Source of the DNA: Blastomyces gilchristii SLH14081
Lineage: Eukaryota > Ascomycota > Eurotiomycetes > Onygenales > Ajellomycetaceae
Direction of reading: 5' to 3'
Assembly (NCBI RefSeq): GCF_000003855.2
Contig: NW_003101678.1
Span: forward strand, 3,928,946-3,992,945
Length of the DNA: 64,000 nucleotides
Numbering within the stretch: position 1 is the first letter of the stretch; the number at the start of each line of letters is the position of its first letter. A program made the position numbers and the translations under genes. Under the pieces are notes generated by a model, which did not search any database, was not told where the DNA came from, and worked only from the letters and a program-made list of their open reading frames with translations. Of this stretch, positions 1 to 10,446 are shown in pieces.

Positions 1-77
1 CATTTGTATCCCAATCACAAAGGGGAAATAGTCCCGTGAGATTCACGGCCCCGTTTTCGTCTCTCTCTTCCACACAG

Positions 78-1130
78 GACAGTGCTGAGGGGACTGCTGC
101 TTCCTCTGGTTCATTGCAGGGATCTGAGAGCGAGAACGATACTGAAAGCAATGCTTCGGCGGGGGAAGACGATGGAGAAGGCGAAGAAGAAGAAGGAGAA
201 TCTGAGTCTTCCGCGACGCCACCGCCTACGACCAATGGTGGGCGCAGTCTATTTGACAGAGTAGAGCTAGATCAGAGTGGCAAGCCAGTGCGTCAGGATG
301 TGCTGGAAGCGGAGGACAAGGTCGCGATTCCGAGCCCTGGAGAAAAAGATTCAAATTCGGCCGTTTCATCGTTATTCGCTGGATCTAAATTTGCTTCCTC
401 GTTCAACTCACCAGCGTCCATTGGCACCCCGCAGTTCTCAAACGGATTCGACTTCAAATCCCCAGGAGCTCTATCTCCAACAAATGCTAGCCCGGAAGCC
501 TCAGACGCGAACTCCCCACCTGTCATACTTGCCAGTAGCGCAGGCACATCCACACCCACTGCTCCCGTCGCTTCAGCAACCACCTCGTCCCTCTTCTCAA
601 AGGCGACTAGCTCTCTCCTACCCAACGGCAGCGCCCAACTCTCTCCCTTCCCACTCTCTGCCGGCACATCCGCCGACGTCAGCCGCGCTACAACCCCCAA
701 CCTCTCCGAAGCAGGCGCCGAGGAACCGGAGGAATCCACCGAGGAACTTCCTCAAGTTGACTTACTCCGCGGGGGCACGGGCGAAGAGGACGAAGACGAA
801 GTCTTCGAAGCTCGCGCCAAAACCCTGAAGCTAGGTGTTCCGCCGGACGCCGATGATGAAACGCCGAAATGGCTGTTACAAGGGGTGGGACTGCTGCGTA
901 TCCTGAAGAATAAGACGACAGGGCGATCGCGTATATTGGTTCGCGCGGATCCGAGCGGGCGAGTACTGCTTAATACGAACCTTGTGGCGGCAATTAACTA
1001 TAAGAGTGTGGGCAGTGCGGTTCGGTTTCTAGTACCGCGGGAGCCGAAGCCGGAGAATTGGATCGCGATGGTTAAGAAGGAGGATATTGCGGTGGAGCTT
1101 GCTAAGGTTATGGAGAAGTATAAGACATGA
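78..1130 (+). CDS. Nup50/Nup2-like nucleoporin, Ran-binding domain (last exon, 5'-partial)
   Basis: This is the C-terminal part (about 350 residues) of a nuclear-pore protein of the Nup50/Nup2 type, which acts at the nuclear basket in importin recycling. The N-terminal half is acidic and Ser-rich, with scattered short FG-like elements (SLFAGSKFASSF, GFDFKSPG, SLFSKA). The last ~125 residues form a RanBP1-type domain: an acidic lead-in (EEDEDEVFEARAKTLKL), then WLLQGVGLLRILKN, SRILVRADPSGRVLLN and RFLVPREPKPENWIAMVKK. The open frame reaches back to position 36, but only through a GTG, and a good acceptor (CACACAG) ends at 77, so I start the exon at 78. The donor may be the GTGAGA at 36 or the GTATCC at 6; earlier exons lie outside the window. 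The stop is TGA at 1128-1130. The family call is firm; the exact ortholog name is not. Confidence 0.85.
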   Translation, partial: DSAEGTAASSGSLQGSESENDTESNASAGEDDGEGEEEEGESESSATPPPTTNGGRSLFDRVELDQSGKPVRQDVLEAEDKVAIPSPGEKDSNSAVSSLFAGSKFASSFNSPASIGTPQFSNGFDFKSPGALSPTNASPEASDANSPPVILASSAGTSTPTAPVASATTSSLFSKATSSLLPNGSAQLSPFPLSAGTSADVSRATTPNLSEAGAEEPEESTEELPQVDLLRGGTGEEDEDEVFEARAKTLKLGVPPDADDETPKWLLQGVGLLRILKNKTTGRSRILVRADPSGRVLLNTNLVAAINYKSVGSAVRFLVPREPKPENWIAMVKKEDIAVELAKVMEKYKT

Positions 1131-2228
1131 ATAGGTGGATGAATTATGTTGCAAGTGAGGTTAAAAACGAGGGTTTGGCAGAGCATTTTCAGATGCTGTA
1201 ACCCTGGTTACCCGGTTTGGTTCATAAATTATACGTTTGTTAGGGCTAGGTTGGATGGAGTGGGATGAGAAAGAAATGAAAGAAGAAAGAAAGAAAGATG
1301 GTATGGTATGATGAGGGAGCATGGAATTGGGAAAATGTTTATAAATGAGGGCCGAGGGTCCGGTCTTGTTTTCATGTTTGGAAACAGGTGCGGATGTGGA
1401 TGTGGTTTGCTCATTTCTTGTCTGTTCATTTTTTTTACTTCATTCCTTCCACCCTTTCAAAGGCCCGTCAAAACACACTCACAACCTGGCGTTATTATTA
1501 ACTCTTGTCTTGTCTTTCCTCTCTTGATATTTGTCTCTTCTTTTCCCTCTTGTCTATCATACTCCAAATTTTCGATATATCTCCCTGTTTTGCTCTTACT
1601 TTGTTTATTATTCATATTCATTTTCTTTGCCATCATGGTTTCTACTCTCTTGTCTGCTTCTTACAACATAGCAATATTTTTCTGTTCCCTTCTTTCTACT
1701 TCCTCGTTCCCCTTGGCGAATATCTATTCTATTCTATTCTATTCCATTCTTCTTCATTTCTCCATGTTACTCCTATCATATTTCCCTCTGCGTCGTCTAC
1801 TGCAATGAAGAAGCAAGCTGGTTTTCAACATCTGATGCTTTATTTTATTTTATTTTCGTTATGCTCTATCTAAGACTTGACTTGGGCCCGGTGCAAACGC
1901 AAAGAAAGAAATATTTTTTTACAACGAAAAGACACCATATTCATCCATCCTCTTCCTTCCCTCTCTAGCTCATTTATATCTATCTTCTGCCCTTTGCCTC
2001 CTCCTACTTCCCTCGCCCGCGGCTTTCTTAAACCCTAGGCTGTGCTGCAAGTTTCAAATTCCAACTTTCTCTCCATGCCCCCCTTGCTAGCCCGTCCCAT
2101 CCCGTCCAACTCCCTGTCTTTATTTATTGTGTATATATGTATGTACATGTACATGTACCTATACTCTCCAGCTCCCTTTTCGTTCCGGCCTTACGATCAT
2201 ATCTCTCCTTTTTTTCTTGTCCCCTGAA

Positions 2229-2251
2229 TGATTATTTTTTATTTTATTTTA

Positions 2252-2282
<31 letters not shown>

Positions 2283-2294
2283 TTTTTTTTTTTG
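2229..2294. repeat. ATTTT/ATT microsatellite and poly-T run
   Basis: An ATTTT repeat merges into about nine ATT units and then a run of 13-14 T. Pure low-complexity sequence. Confidence 0.85.
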
Positions 2295-2442
2295 CAAGAT
2301 CTTTATGAATGAAGACTCCAGTTACGCTCACGCGCTCACGCCCCTTTCAACGAGAATTTCCCTCAGCATGCCTGCAGCCTGCACTTTGACAAGCTGTTGT
2401 CTGTTATTATTGCCTTTGTTGAACGCCTTTCTAACCGAACCA

Positions 2443-2470
<28 letters not shown>
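2443..2470. repeat. Uninterrupted C28 homopolymer
   Basis: Twenty-eight consecutive C residues on the plus strand, G28 on the other. The length may be unstable or an assembly compromise. It sits in intergenic DNA downstream of the nucleoporin gene. Confidence 0.9.
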
Positions 2471-2473
<3 letters not shown>

Positions 2474-3135
2474 TTTCTTATCTAGCATCACGACTTCGCC
2501 TTTATGTCTTTTCCCCTGACGTTTTACATGATACTTACTATTTTGTTACAGAAGAAAGGTGTTGTGTTGTTCCGTCTAAGGCTAGCATATCTAGTTTCGG
2601 ATTTTGAGAATGGGAAGGAAAGGAATGATGGATGAATGAATGAATGAATGGAAGCATCCCGAGGAATTTGCTTAAATGAATTTGACGTGTGGAGGGGTGG
2701 GTGGGTGTTATTATGTATGGATGGGATGGCCTCTCTCTATCTACATTTTTGGTTTTCCGGCGATGAGCACGGACGGATGCACTTTATTTCATTCAAGATA
2801 CTCTCTGTATTTATAACATGGTTGACGCAGGGGCGTAAAGGTATATATATAGTTGTGAAAAACATCCATTCAAGGCATGACCCTTTTGTTCAATAATCCC
2901 ATTTTTGTTTGGCGTGGCGCCTCACATTACGCTGTGATAAGAGCGCGTGTGTTGTTTCCTTTTTCTCTATAAGGTACATACATCACATTTTTTTTTAAAA
3001 AAGAAAGGGACAAGAAGGGTCCCAAAAGGAAAAAGGTTTTAACTCCACGCTGCCTTGCCAAACACTACGACACACGCACACACACACATGTATGTCGTCC
3101 CGCGCGTAAGAAATCAACTGAAAAGCCAAATCCTC

Positions 3136-4209
3136 TTATGCCTCATCAATGACGGATGTCTGCAGACCCTTTGGCTCCTTGACGTTGACGGCCTGTACGA
3201 AAGAGTACAGCTTCTCCTTGGCACCCTCCTCGTCGTTACGCTTGCGGCTGATGCGCACGCGCAGACGGAATGGGACGCCCTTGATGCCGGATTCCCAGAC
3301 CTTCTTGTTCAGCTGTGGGTCGAGACGGACGTCTTTGGTGCCCTGTTCGTGGAGATATGGGGGGGGGTGATGGCCCCAATAATGGTTAGAATTTCTCGAG
3401 TAATTTTTTTTTTCTTTTTTTGGGGGGAGGGGAGGTAGAGAGCAACACAAGGAGGGGAAAATTGGGAAGGAGGAGGAGGTTGGAATGAAAACGTACCATA
3501 GCCTGCTCAGCGAAGGCGCGGATCTCCTTGATAGCTCTGGGAGCCCGCTTCTTGAAGGAGACACCATGAACCTACAAATCCCGAAGAAAAAAGCGAGAGG
3601 TAAAAATCAGTCTTCCGTCCGAAATGCCCAATTGCTTTTTTTTTTTTTTAAAGGAGAAAAAGTTTTCATCCATCAATTTGTTTTTGCTTCTGCAAGGTAG
3701 GGGCCATAGAAAGTGGACTTCATAAAACCAATTCGTGCTCTTATTTCTTCTTCTTTTTCTTGTGCTCTTACTTTGATCTTCACAAGATCGCATGTGCATC
3801 ATGTATGTGTTGTGGGTCTTTTCGCGTCGTTCCCTTTACGTTGGCAGTATAGACCCTCGCGATCGAATTTAATCGAATCGGCCACAACACATATCCGCTT
3901 TCCCTTCTATCTGTTCTTCTTTCTCTTTTTTTCTTTTTCTTTTTGCGGTTTCATTTCATCTGTCCAATCTTTCCATATTTCCCATTCCCATTGCATACTC
4001 GCAGAAAGACGGAAATGGTCATTGATTTGGGTATAAAACGCCCCGGACGATGTGCAGTGTCCTTCACGTTTCTTCTATTCTTCTTCTCCGTCAGGGGATG
4101 TCAAACTGGTGGCACATACTCTTCTGTGGAGATGGATGGTGTACTCGCGCGCGACAACGTCGGCGATGGCAGAGCGTTGGCTCTTCTTTCCAGCTTTGGC
4201 GGAGGACAT
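3136..4209 (-). CDS. RPL31: 60S ribosomal protein L31 (eL31)
   Basis: Cytosolic large-subunit ribosomal protein near the polypeptide exit tunnel. Three coding exons join exactly: 4209-4120 (30 codons, [20 protein letters not shown] then [10 protein letters not shown]), 3571-3497 ([16 protein letters not shown] then IRAFAEQAM) and 3342-3136 ([19 protein letters not shown] to QTSVIDEA, stop TAA). The product is 123 residues, the normal length for eL31. Intron 1 is long (3572-4119, 548 nt; donor GTATGT, acceptor TTTGTAG) and pyrimidine-rich. Intron 2 is 3343-3496 (154 nt; donor GTACGT, acceptor GAACAG). A long first intron just inside the coding region is common in fungal ribosomal-protein genes. 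It converges with the nucleoporin gene and is followed upstream by NIT3 on the same strand. Confidence 0.97.
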
Positions 4210-4212
4210 GGC

Positions 4213-4300
4213 CTATGTTAAAGATAAGCAAGCGCTTGGTTAGCCGGTCGAAATTTCCTTTAATATCGCATTGAAAGTGTAGGCTACTTAATTGACTTAC
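4213..4300 (-). other. Probable 5'UTR intron of RPL31
   Basis: On the minus strand a consensus donor GTAAGT (from 4300) is followed by a branch-like CTAAC and an acceptor CATAG ending three bases before the RPL31 start codon. The 88-nt length and all three signals suit a leader intron, so transcription would begin upstream of 4300. Inferred from motifs only. Confidence 0.6.
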
Positions 4301-4455
4301 TACAAGGGGCGGCAGAGATTTGGTGAGAATGGATGGTTGTCGTTGTCGTCGTCGTTGCGGGTGCGAAATCTTCGATATACGATCGTGAAGTTTTGGGCGA
4401 GAGCAGACGGCAGTGTGGCTCGCTTAGACTTCCAAATTAGGCAGGGTGCTTGAAT

Positions 4456-4465
4456 ATCACGTGAT
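4456..4465. promoter_or_regulatory. ATCACGTGAT palindrome in the RPL31 promoter
   Basis: A perfect 10-bp palindrome with the CACGTG E-box core, about 155 bp upstream of the inferred leader-intron donor of RPL31. CACGTG is the core bound by Cbf1-type bHLH factors, which are known at ribosomal-protein promoters in several yeasts. That this site is used is inference. Confidence 0.4.
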
Positions 4466-4781
4466 GGAATTCCGCTCCTTCCTGTTTGGGAAATAAATGC
4501 AAAATCTCCCAGGACAGCTGCGATCTATTAGATTATATGCTTTGCCATTTTACGGTTATGTAATAGCATTTGATATGTTCTGTGTCTTTGCTATTGTGTG
4601 TTTAAGTCCATGAACTACGGATTGGAATCCACGGCGGGCCCAAGAAATTGTATGGAGTCGATTCAAATGCGTCACAAGCGGTTCTAGGGAGCAGAGGCGC
4701 GGACGGATTGAGCTTGCCCTTCTCACCGTACTTCATATATCATGTCATTAATCGAGTAAATAGCTTATTTGTCAAATGCCC

Positions 4782-5821
4782 TCATTCCTCAAACTTGATA
4801 TCCCCCTTGCTGATATCAGGATACACATCAAACCGCCGCTGCTCATAAATGGGAATGCCCTTCCTAATATCCTCAATCACCTGGGGCTCTAGATCGGCAT
4901 AAACGATCTCCTCACTCTCTGCAGCCTCCACCAGAACTTCTGCCCGGGGATTCACAACCAAGCTATGGCCCCATGCATGGTACGTGGCATTCATATCCCT
5001 AGCTGGACTGCACAGACCAACGTAGACCTCATTATCCATCGCCCTCGCCCGTCCCAGCAATGACCAGTGCAGAGGCCCCGTAGTCATGTTGAACGCGCCA
5101 GGGTATACCAATAGGAAAGCGCCCTTGCGTGCCGCAATCATTGCAGACTCCGGGAAGCGTATGTCATAGCATATAGCTAGACCAACCTTGCCATACTCCG
5201 GTAAATCAACGATGGTTATCTTATTACCCGCCGTCAACACCTCGCTCTCTTTGAAAGTGATTTTTCCCGGGATGTCGATGTCGAAGAGATGTGTCTTGCG
5301 GTGGGTGGCAATCAGTGTGCCTGTAGGGGAGAAGACGAGGGAAGTATTGTAATATTTATTGCTCTCTGGGGCGAATTCGGGGATGCTGCCGCCGATTATA
5401 TAGGCCTTTGCTTCTGAGGCTAGGGTGGACAAGGTGTGGAAGGATGGGGATTGCTCCTTTGAAGGTGGAGAGGGGAGAAACGTCTCTGCATATTTTGGAA
5501 AGTACTGGGTGCCGTAGGGGGAGTTGAAGCATTCTGGTAGGACGATGAGGGATGCGCCAGCCTTTGCGGCTTCCAGCACTTTGGTGCGCGCGTGTGAGAG
5601 ATTGAGAGCTTTATCTGCGCCTGTATCATATTATCATGATGTTAGAGAAGGGCATTTCGATTCAAGACTTGAGTCTCATTGGAATATCCATCCATCGCGG
5701 AGAAGCTGCTTTGCGGTGAGGAGGGGGTAAATTGGAGGTGATGTCATTCGCGTATTTGGATCGTACCTGAGGCCAATTGCACCAGGGCAAGCTTCAACGG
5801 CTTCTTGAGAAGAGCAGCCAT
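4782..5821 (-). CDS. NIT3: Omega-amidase, nitrilase superfamily (yeast Nit3/human NIT2 type)
   Basis: A carbon-nitrogen hydrolase expected to remove ammonia from alpha-ketoglutaramate and alpha-ketosuccinamate, the products of glutamine and asparagine transamination. Two exons: 5821-5767 (MAALLKKPLKLALVQLAS) and 5620-4782, with a 146-nt intron (donor GTACGA, acceptor ATACAG) and a Gly codon split across it. The product is 297 residues, close to the 276-291 of known members. The catalytic Glu-Lys-Cys triad is present: E48 in LPECFNSPYG, K127 in RKTHLFDIDIPGKITF and C169 in ICYDIRFPE. LVYPGAFNMTTGPLHW and AWGHSLVVNP are characteristic of the Nit2/omega-amidase branch rather than the deaminated-glutathione amidase branch. 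It ends about 480 bp upstream of the RPL31 leader and is probably transcribed separately. Confidence 0.95.
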
Positions 5822-6354
5822 GATATCTAATGGGTGGGAGGCGAAGAGAGGATTTGCTCTGATAAACCAGCGATAAATGAATGACAATTGCTAGTCTGAT
5901 AGTTGTACGGGTTTCTCAAGAAATAGAGGGTTGACTCTCGGCTAAACATAGGCTCGGCTTTGAAGTTGATAAGGATAAGTTAAGCCATCATCATATCATG
6001 ATGCATGATTATTTATCTATTCTTTTTTATTTTTTATTATTAAATTTCATTTTTTGGGCGATCATGATAATCTCTGCCATTGTCTAGTAATAATTAGGAG
6101 AATATTTAGAATGCATGACATATCTATTCAAAAAAGGTCTCTGAAAGACAGATTAAGAATGATTGTTACTGTTAATGCTATAACTAGTTATAGTGCTGAA
6201 GTCATTTAGAGACATAGTTGAATAGAATATGCCAAACAGTTGGCCCATCAATATTTGAAAATGAGAAGCTTGACACCAAAAGTAAGGGGGCATTCCGAAC
6301 AGTTAGCAACTGTATATAGAAGATTTTTTAATCATAAAAACACTTGTATAGATA
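5822..6354. other. Intergenic DNA between NIT3 and the copia element
   Basis: Should contain the NIT3 promoter (minus strand). Base composition becomes AT-rich from about 5990 onward. I see no gene, RNA or repeat that can be named. Confidence 0.5.
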
Positions 6355-6360
6355 GATATC

Positions 6361-6545
6361 TGTTGGGGGTCCCGGGTTGATCGGCCCTTATACCAGCAGT
6401 GCGCTTACTCCGTAGCCTACAATATCATTGCCCTAGATATTCTTGGAGGATAACGTTGTTGTGTTGTAATCTAACTACGCGAGTTACACTAAATGGATAG
6501 GTTGGGGTGGCACGTGACTAGGGTAGGTGTAGTAATCAACCAACA
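6361..6545 (-). repeat. Copia LTR, 3' copy (TGTTGG...CCAACA)
   Basis: A 185-bp terminal repeat with inverted ends TGTTGG and CCAACA. Its right 105 bp (6441-6545) match the other end of the element (12047-12151) apart from a few differences, almost all G in this copy against A in the other. It keeps CG sites and a CACGTG core that the interior has lost. Confidence 0.85.
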
Positions 6546-6554
6546 CCCCCCCTT
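6546..6554 (-). other. Polypurine tract of the copia element
   Basis: On the minus strand AAGGGGGGG lies directly 5' of the 3' LTR (TGTTGG...). This is the position and composition of the plus-strand priming site of LTR retrotransposons, and it fixes the element's orientation. Confidence 0.75.
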
Positions 6555-6750
6555 GCTACACTGTGGCCTATAATAAGCCGCCACCCGGGGCCTCCTCCAT
6601 TCTCAAATCTTTCAAAAATGCAATAATAATTAATTACATGAATCAGACCCTGATTTCCTCATTAGGAAAGGCATCCGTACAGCAATAACTGTTGAAATCA
6701 AGAAATACATGCAAAATTCATTGATCTGCTGTATCATTATTATCATTCAA

Positions 6751-9700
6751 TCATTTCTTTCTGATCTCTTTCAAATCAATTCTTTTGACAAAATCTTCAA
6801 ACACAGGCTTCGCCAGTGACTTGGTGAGCTCATCAGCTATGTTTGCTGTAGAATCAATGTGTTTCATCATGATTTCCTCTTTTTCAATCAAGTCATGAAG
6901 AATATGATATCTAATCTTGATGTGGTGTGATCTTTGTGTTAAGGATTCTCCCTTTGCTAAATCAATTGCTCCCTTATTATCAACTTGTAGATGTGAGCAT
7001 ATTTTCACTTTTTCATCATTCATCAACTCAGCATCATATAACATATCATTCAATCAGATTATCTCACAAGCTGTCTCACTAGCTGCAATATATTCAGCTT
7101 CTGTGATTGATTTGATGATAGATGTCTGTCTCTGCAACTGCCATGAGATCAGTGACTCATTAATCAATATAACATAGTCAGTAGTCAATTTGTATTGAGA
7201 ATCTGCTCTCACTCAGTCTGAATTGCAGTATGCTACAGAACTCAGACTTATATCACTGATCTTCTTTCTGTATAATATGCCATGGTTTTTTGTCTTCTTG
7301 ATATAATGTAGGACATGCTTCAACGCTGCTCAACATGCTTTATATAAATGTGAGTTAAAACACAAGAGATAGTTGACTGTGAATGTCAGGTCTGATCAGC
7401 TGCTTGAGATTAAATATTGCAATGATCTCAATTCTTGATGATATCTTGTAGCTGTAAATAGACTGACTGTGTGACCGTGTCTGAGACCAGGACCAGATTT
7501 TTTGATAGTCTCATTATCAATTCGACTGATCTCATTACACAGTTTTAACATTAGATAGTAGTCTTATACTGTCTCAGTGAAACTTACTGTCTACTCTTGT
7601 CACATTTTCCAAATAAGATCATGATTTTCACTTCTCAATTTAAATTATTTTTATTGCTTTAAATGACTTTAAATCTCATTTGAGTGTTATCAAAAAGTGT
7701 TACTTTTTAAAAAATTAAAAATAGTCTAAAAAAAACCTTAAAATGTCTAAAAATAGTAACTTTATGCTAAGAATGGAACTAAATGGAATTAAATGAGATC
7801 ACTTTCTCATTTTTTTCAAGTCATGATTTCATTTTAAGATCTGATATATAGTCACTTTACATGTTTTTTTGATAGCCAGTCCCAGCGGGATTCACGCCAA
7901 GAAATGTATGAGACCAGATCAAATGAGACTAAACATGAAATTCATGGTCTCAGTGGCCAGTCTAGCTGTAAAGTCATCATTCAATCTTCTCTTCTCATCA
8001 GGTGAGAATTCCAGTTGTATGCTGACTATCATCAGAGTGTCAGCTGGATTTATCTTATTCATGCTGAAATCTTCAAGAATCTTCTCAATATAACAGCTCT
8101 GTGTAACTGCTAGATCATTATTTCTCTGATATTTAATCTTCATCTCAAGATATGACTTGATCTCTTCAACATTCTTTGTCTCAAATCTCTTATAATCTTC
8201 TTCAATACTCAGTTTAATTGCTGTTCTTGAGATTCTATCACCTGACAATTATTAACATGCAATATCAGATAGATCTTGTGAACAGAGTGATATAGAAATT
8301 CACTATCATAAGATAATATCTTGAATCTCAATGTAGTCAGATACTCTGTTGTGAGAAAATACTATATTCTTATGACTTGCTTCATTTTATATAGACTCTG
8401 ATGAAGTAATCTTATCAAGTTCTCCCTGTCATACTTAACATCTGTGAACAGTTGTATATAGATCATCTTATTCTGTGATAGTATGTTATTCAAAAATGCA
8501 GATATATAATCAATTGATTTGACCTTTCATTCTTTAGCAGTTGATATAGTGAATAGACTGTGTGATGTAGACTCTGATATCACTGCAGCATATAATCTTG
8601 TATAATGAATATTCTGCTGTTGCAAGAACTCTCTAATCACTCAGTGAGCTCTAAAGTGAATGATTTCTTTCTTATTATTGAATTTTCAATCATATACTTA
8701 TTTATCTATAAGAATATTCATTTTCAGGGCCTTCTTAACAACAATATATATCTTCTTCTATTCAAATATCTTAATCTTCTTTTTCATTGTCTCATGTCAA
8801 TAGTCTCAGTCTGAGCTTCTCTTGACTTCTGTCAGTGTAGTTGATTAATCTGTCAGAATACTTAGAACAGAATCATTCTTATTAACAGAGTTTTCAGACT
8901 CTTTATTCATGATAAGCTGTGTCTTATTATCTAGAAGATAGATTGAATCAATTACACTCTTTAAGTTCTTATTTACAATCATCTTCAAAACATCTGACTT
9001 TTTCTTTACTAGATGTTATAGTAAGCAGTGCTGTCATCTCTCTCTGATATTCAGAATATTCAATTCATTAGACAATTCATTGAATTCTCTCACTGTATTT
9101 ACAGGTGTATTTGCACTCATGTCAAGAGCTTCATCAAATATGATATCTCATGCAATCTTAAGATGATGTGTAACAGAATTTCACATATAATATTAATGTA
9201 ATTCTTGATATTCAATCAGCTGTCATTCTCTGTTATCAGTTCTATTCATGAGCTTATTCAACACTTTCAAATTCTTCTTGTAGATCTTGCACTCTCATCT
9301 TCATATTCAATGAATAGAAGATTGCACCTCAGTTCACACTTTAAAAGATGTAAGTAATGTTTCTTTCTTACATTTAAATATCTTTATTAATGTTGAGAAT
9401 GTATTAATTATCATAATTACAGCTTGTATTACTTCATCTCAAAGTTCTCTTTCTAATTCACTATTAAATAGTAGACTTTATATCTTTTCTACTACTATTT
9501 GATTCATGTGTTTCACTGAATCATTTGATTGTGATATATCAGATATAGTCATTTCATACATTATTTCTTTGCTCTGATAGTAGATCTTAAGTTCTTGACT
9601 TTTGAACTCTTCTTCATCATCTCAGTGTAGAGTTTTAACTTGATATTATATAGTTATCTTAATATCTGTGATGAAATTCATTAATCTTGCAGTAGATTCT

Positions 9701-10446
9701 TTCTTTCTCATTATAAGAATTACTCATCTATAATGAATTATATTGTTTATTATACTCAATCAGTAGCTTGTATTCTCTCTAGTGAGAATGTCATTTCTGT
9801 TGAAAAGTGTTTTTTCACTCTCTGTCAGATCAATGAAGAATTTTATTACTGACTTAACAGCTTATATCATAGATGTGAAGATTGAATATGTTATTTTTAT
9901 TTGTACACAGATCTTGCAGAATGACAAAGCTCTGTCACTCTTTATTCTTATTTCTAGTCATGAATCTGCTGTTATTTTTGTAATATTTATGAAATTCAGA
10001 TATTCTAGCTTTTAATATTATTACATCATTGTAAGTTTTATAATCTTTGTATCATTTCTTTCAGATAGTATTAATATTGTGTCATCTTTCATCTGTAATA
10101 TATTTATAGATTTAAAATTATCATTAAGTATAGTAAATCAGATCAAGTCTCTGTATGTAATCAGTCTTTTCATCTCATAGATATCATTCTCATTTAATCT
10201 TGCTGTAAATGAGAACATGCAGTCAGAAGATATAATCAATATAGTATAATTATTCTTATATATCAACTGCTTATAGATATAACTCTGATATACAAGCTTA
10301 CTTATACTCATGAGATTTACTTCTAACTTTGAGATATAGTGAATATTATTTAACAGCATATTTATCTCTTTCACTGAAATCTTTGTATCTTTTATAACTG
10401 CAGCAGAGATCACTGTTCTGTCTATTATTTTCAACATTACTTTCAT
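6751..10446 (-). pseudogene. Copia pol remnant (protease-integrase-RT-RNase H)
   Basis: Broken polyprotein of the copia element. Surviving frames are RNase H at 6751-7053 (QVDNKGAIDLAKG, TQRSHHIKIRYH, DSTANIADELTKSLAKP), a reverse-transcriptase end at 7919-8248 (IEEDYKRFETKNVEEIKSYL, CYIEKILEDFSM) and a protease segment at 10138-10446. Between them the expected reading jumps frames and meets many stops. A ~470-bp insert (7481-7953) splits the reverse-transcriptase/RNase H junction. The retained order protease, integrase, RT, RNase H is the copia order. Confidence 0.8.
7481..7953. mobile_element. MITE-like insert inside the copia pol
   Basis: A 473-bp segment bounded by inverted CTGAGACCA (7481) and TGGTCTCAG (ending 7953). 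Translated copia homology stops at its right edge (…DDFTARLAT) and resumes left of it. The inside is extremely AT-rich, has no coding frame, and near its right end keeps a CG-containing patch (cagcgggattcacgcc) unlike the surrounding element. No convincing target duplication is visible. It could also be a solo-LTR remnant or unaligned element DNA. Confidence 0.4.

Larger units (their letters stand above)
1131..3135. other. Intergenic, pyrimidine-rich low-complexity DNA
   Basis: About 2 kb between the nucleoporin and RPL31 stop codons. It should hold both 3' UTRs (the genes converge). The plus strand is strongly T/C-rich with many short microsatellites, including ATTCT repeats near 1731-1745 and TGAATGAA near 2632. 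Several open frames of 60-166 codons cross it, but they are all Phe/Leu/Ser-rich translations of pyrimidine tracts, so I call no gene. Confidence 0.6.

Noticed and set aside
1229..2607. Several open frames up to 166 codons downstream of the nucleoporin
   Set aside because: They translate pyrimidine-rich low-complexity DNA and poly-C/ATT repeats, with no domain or splice context.
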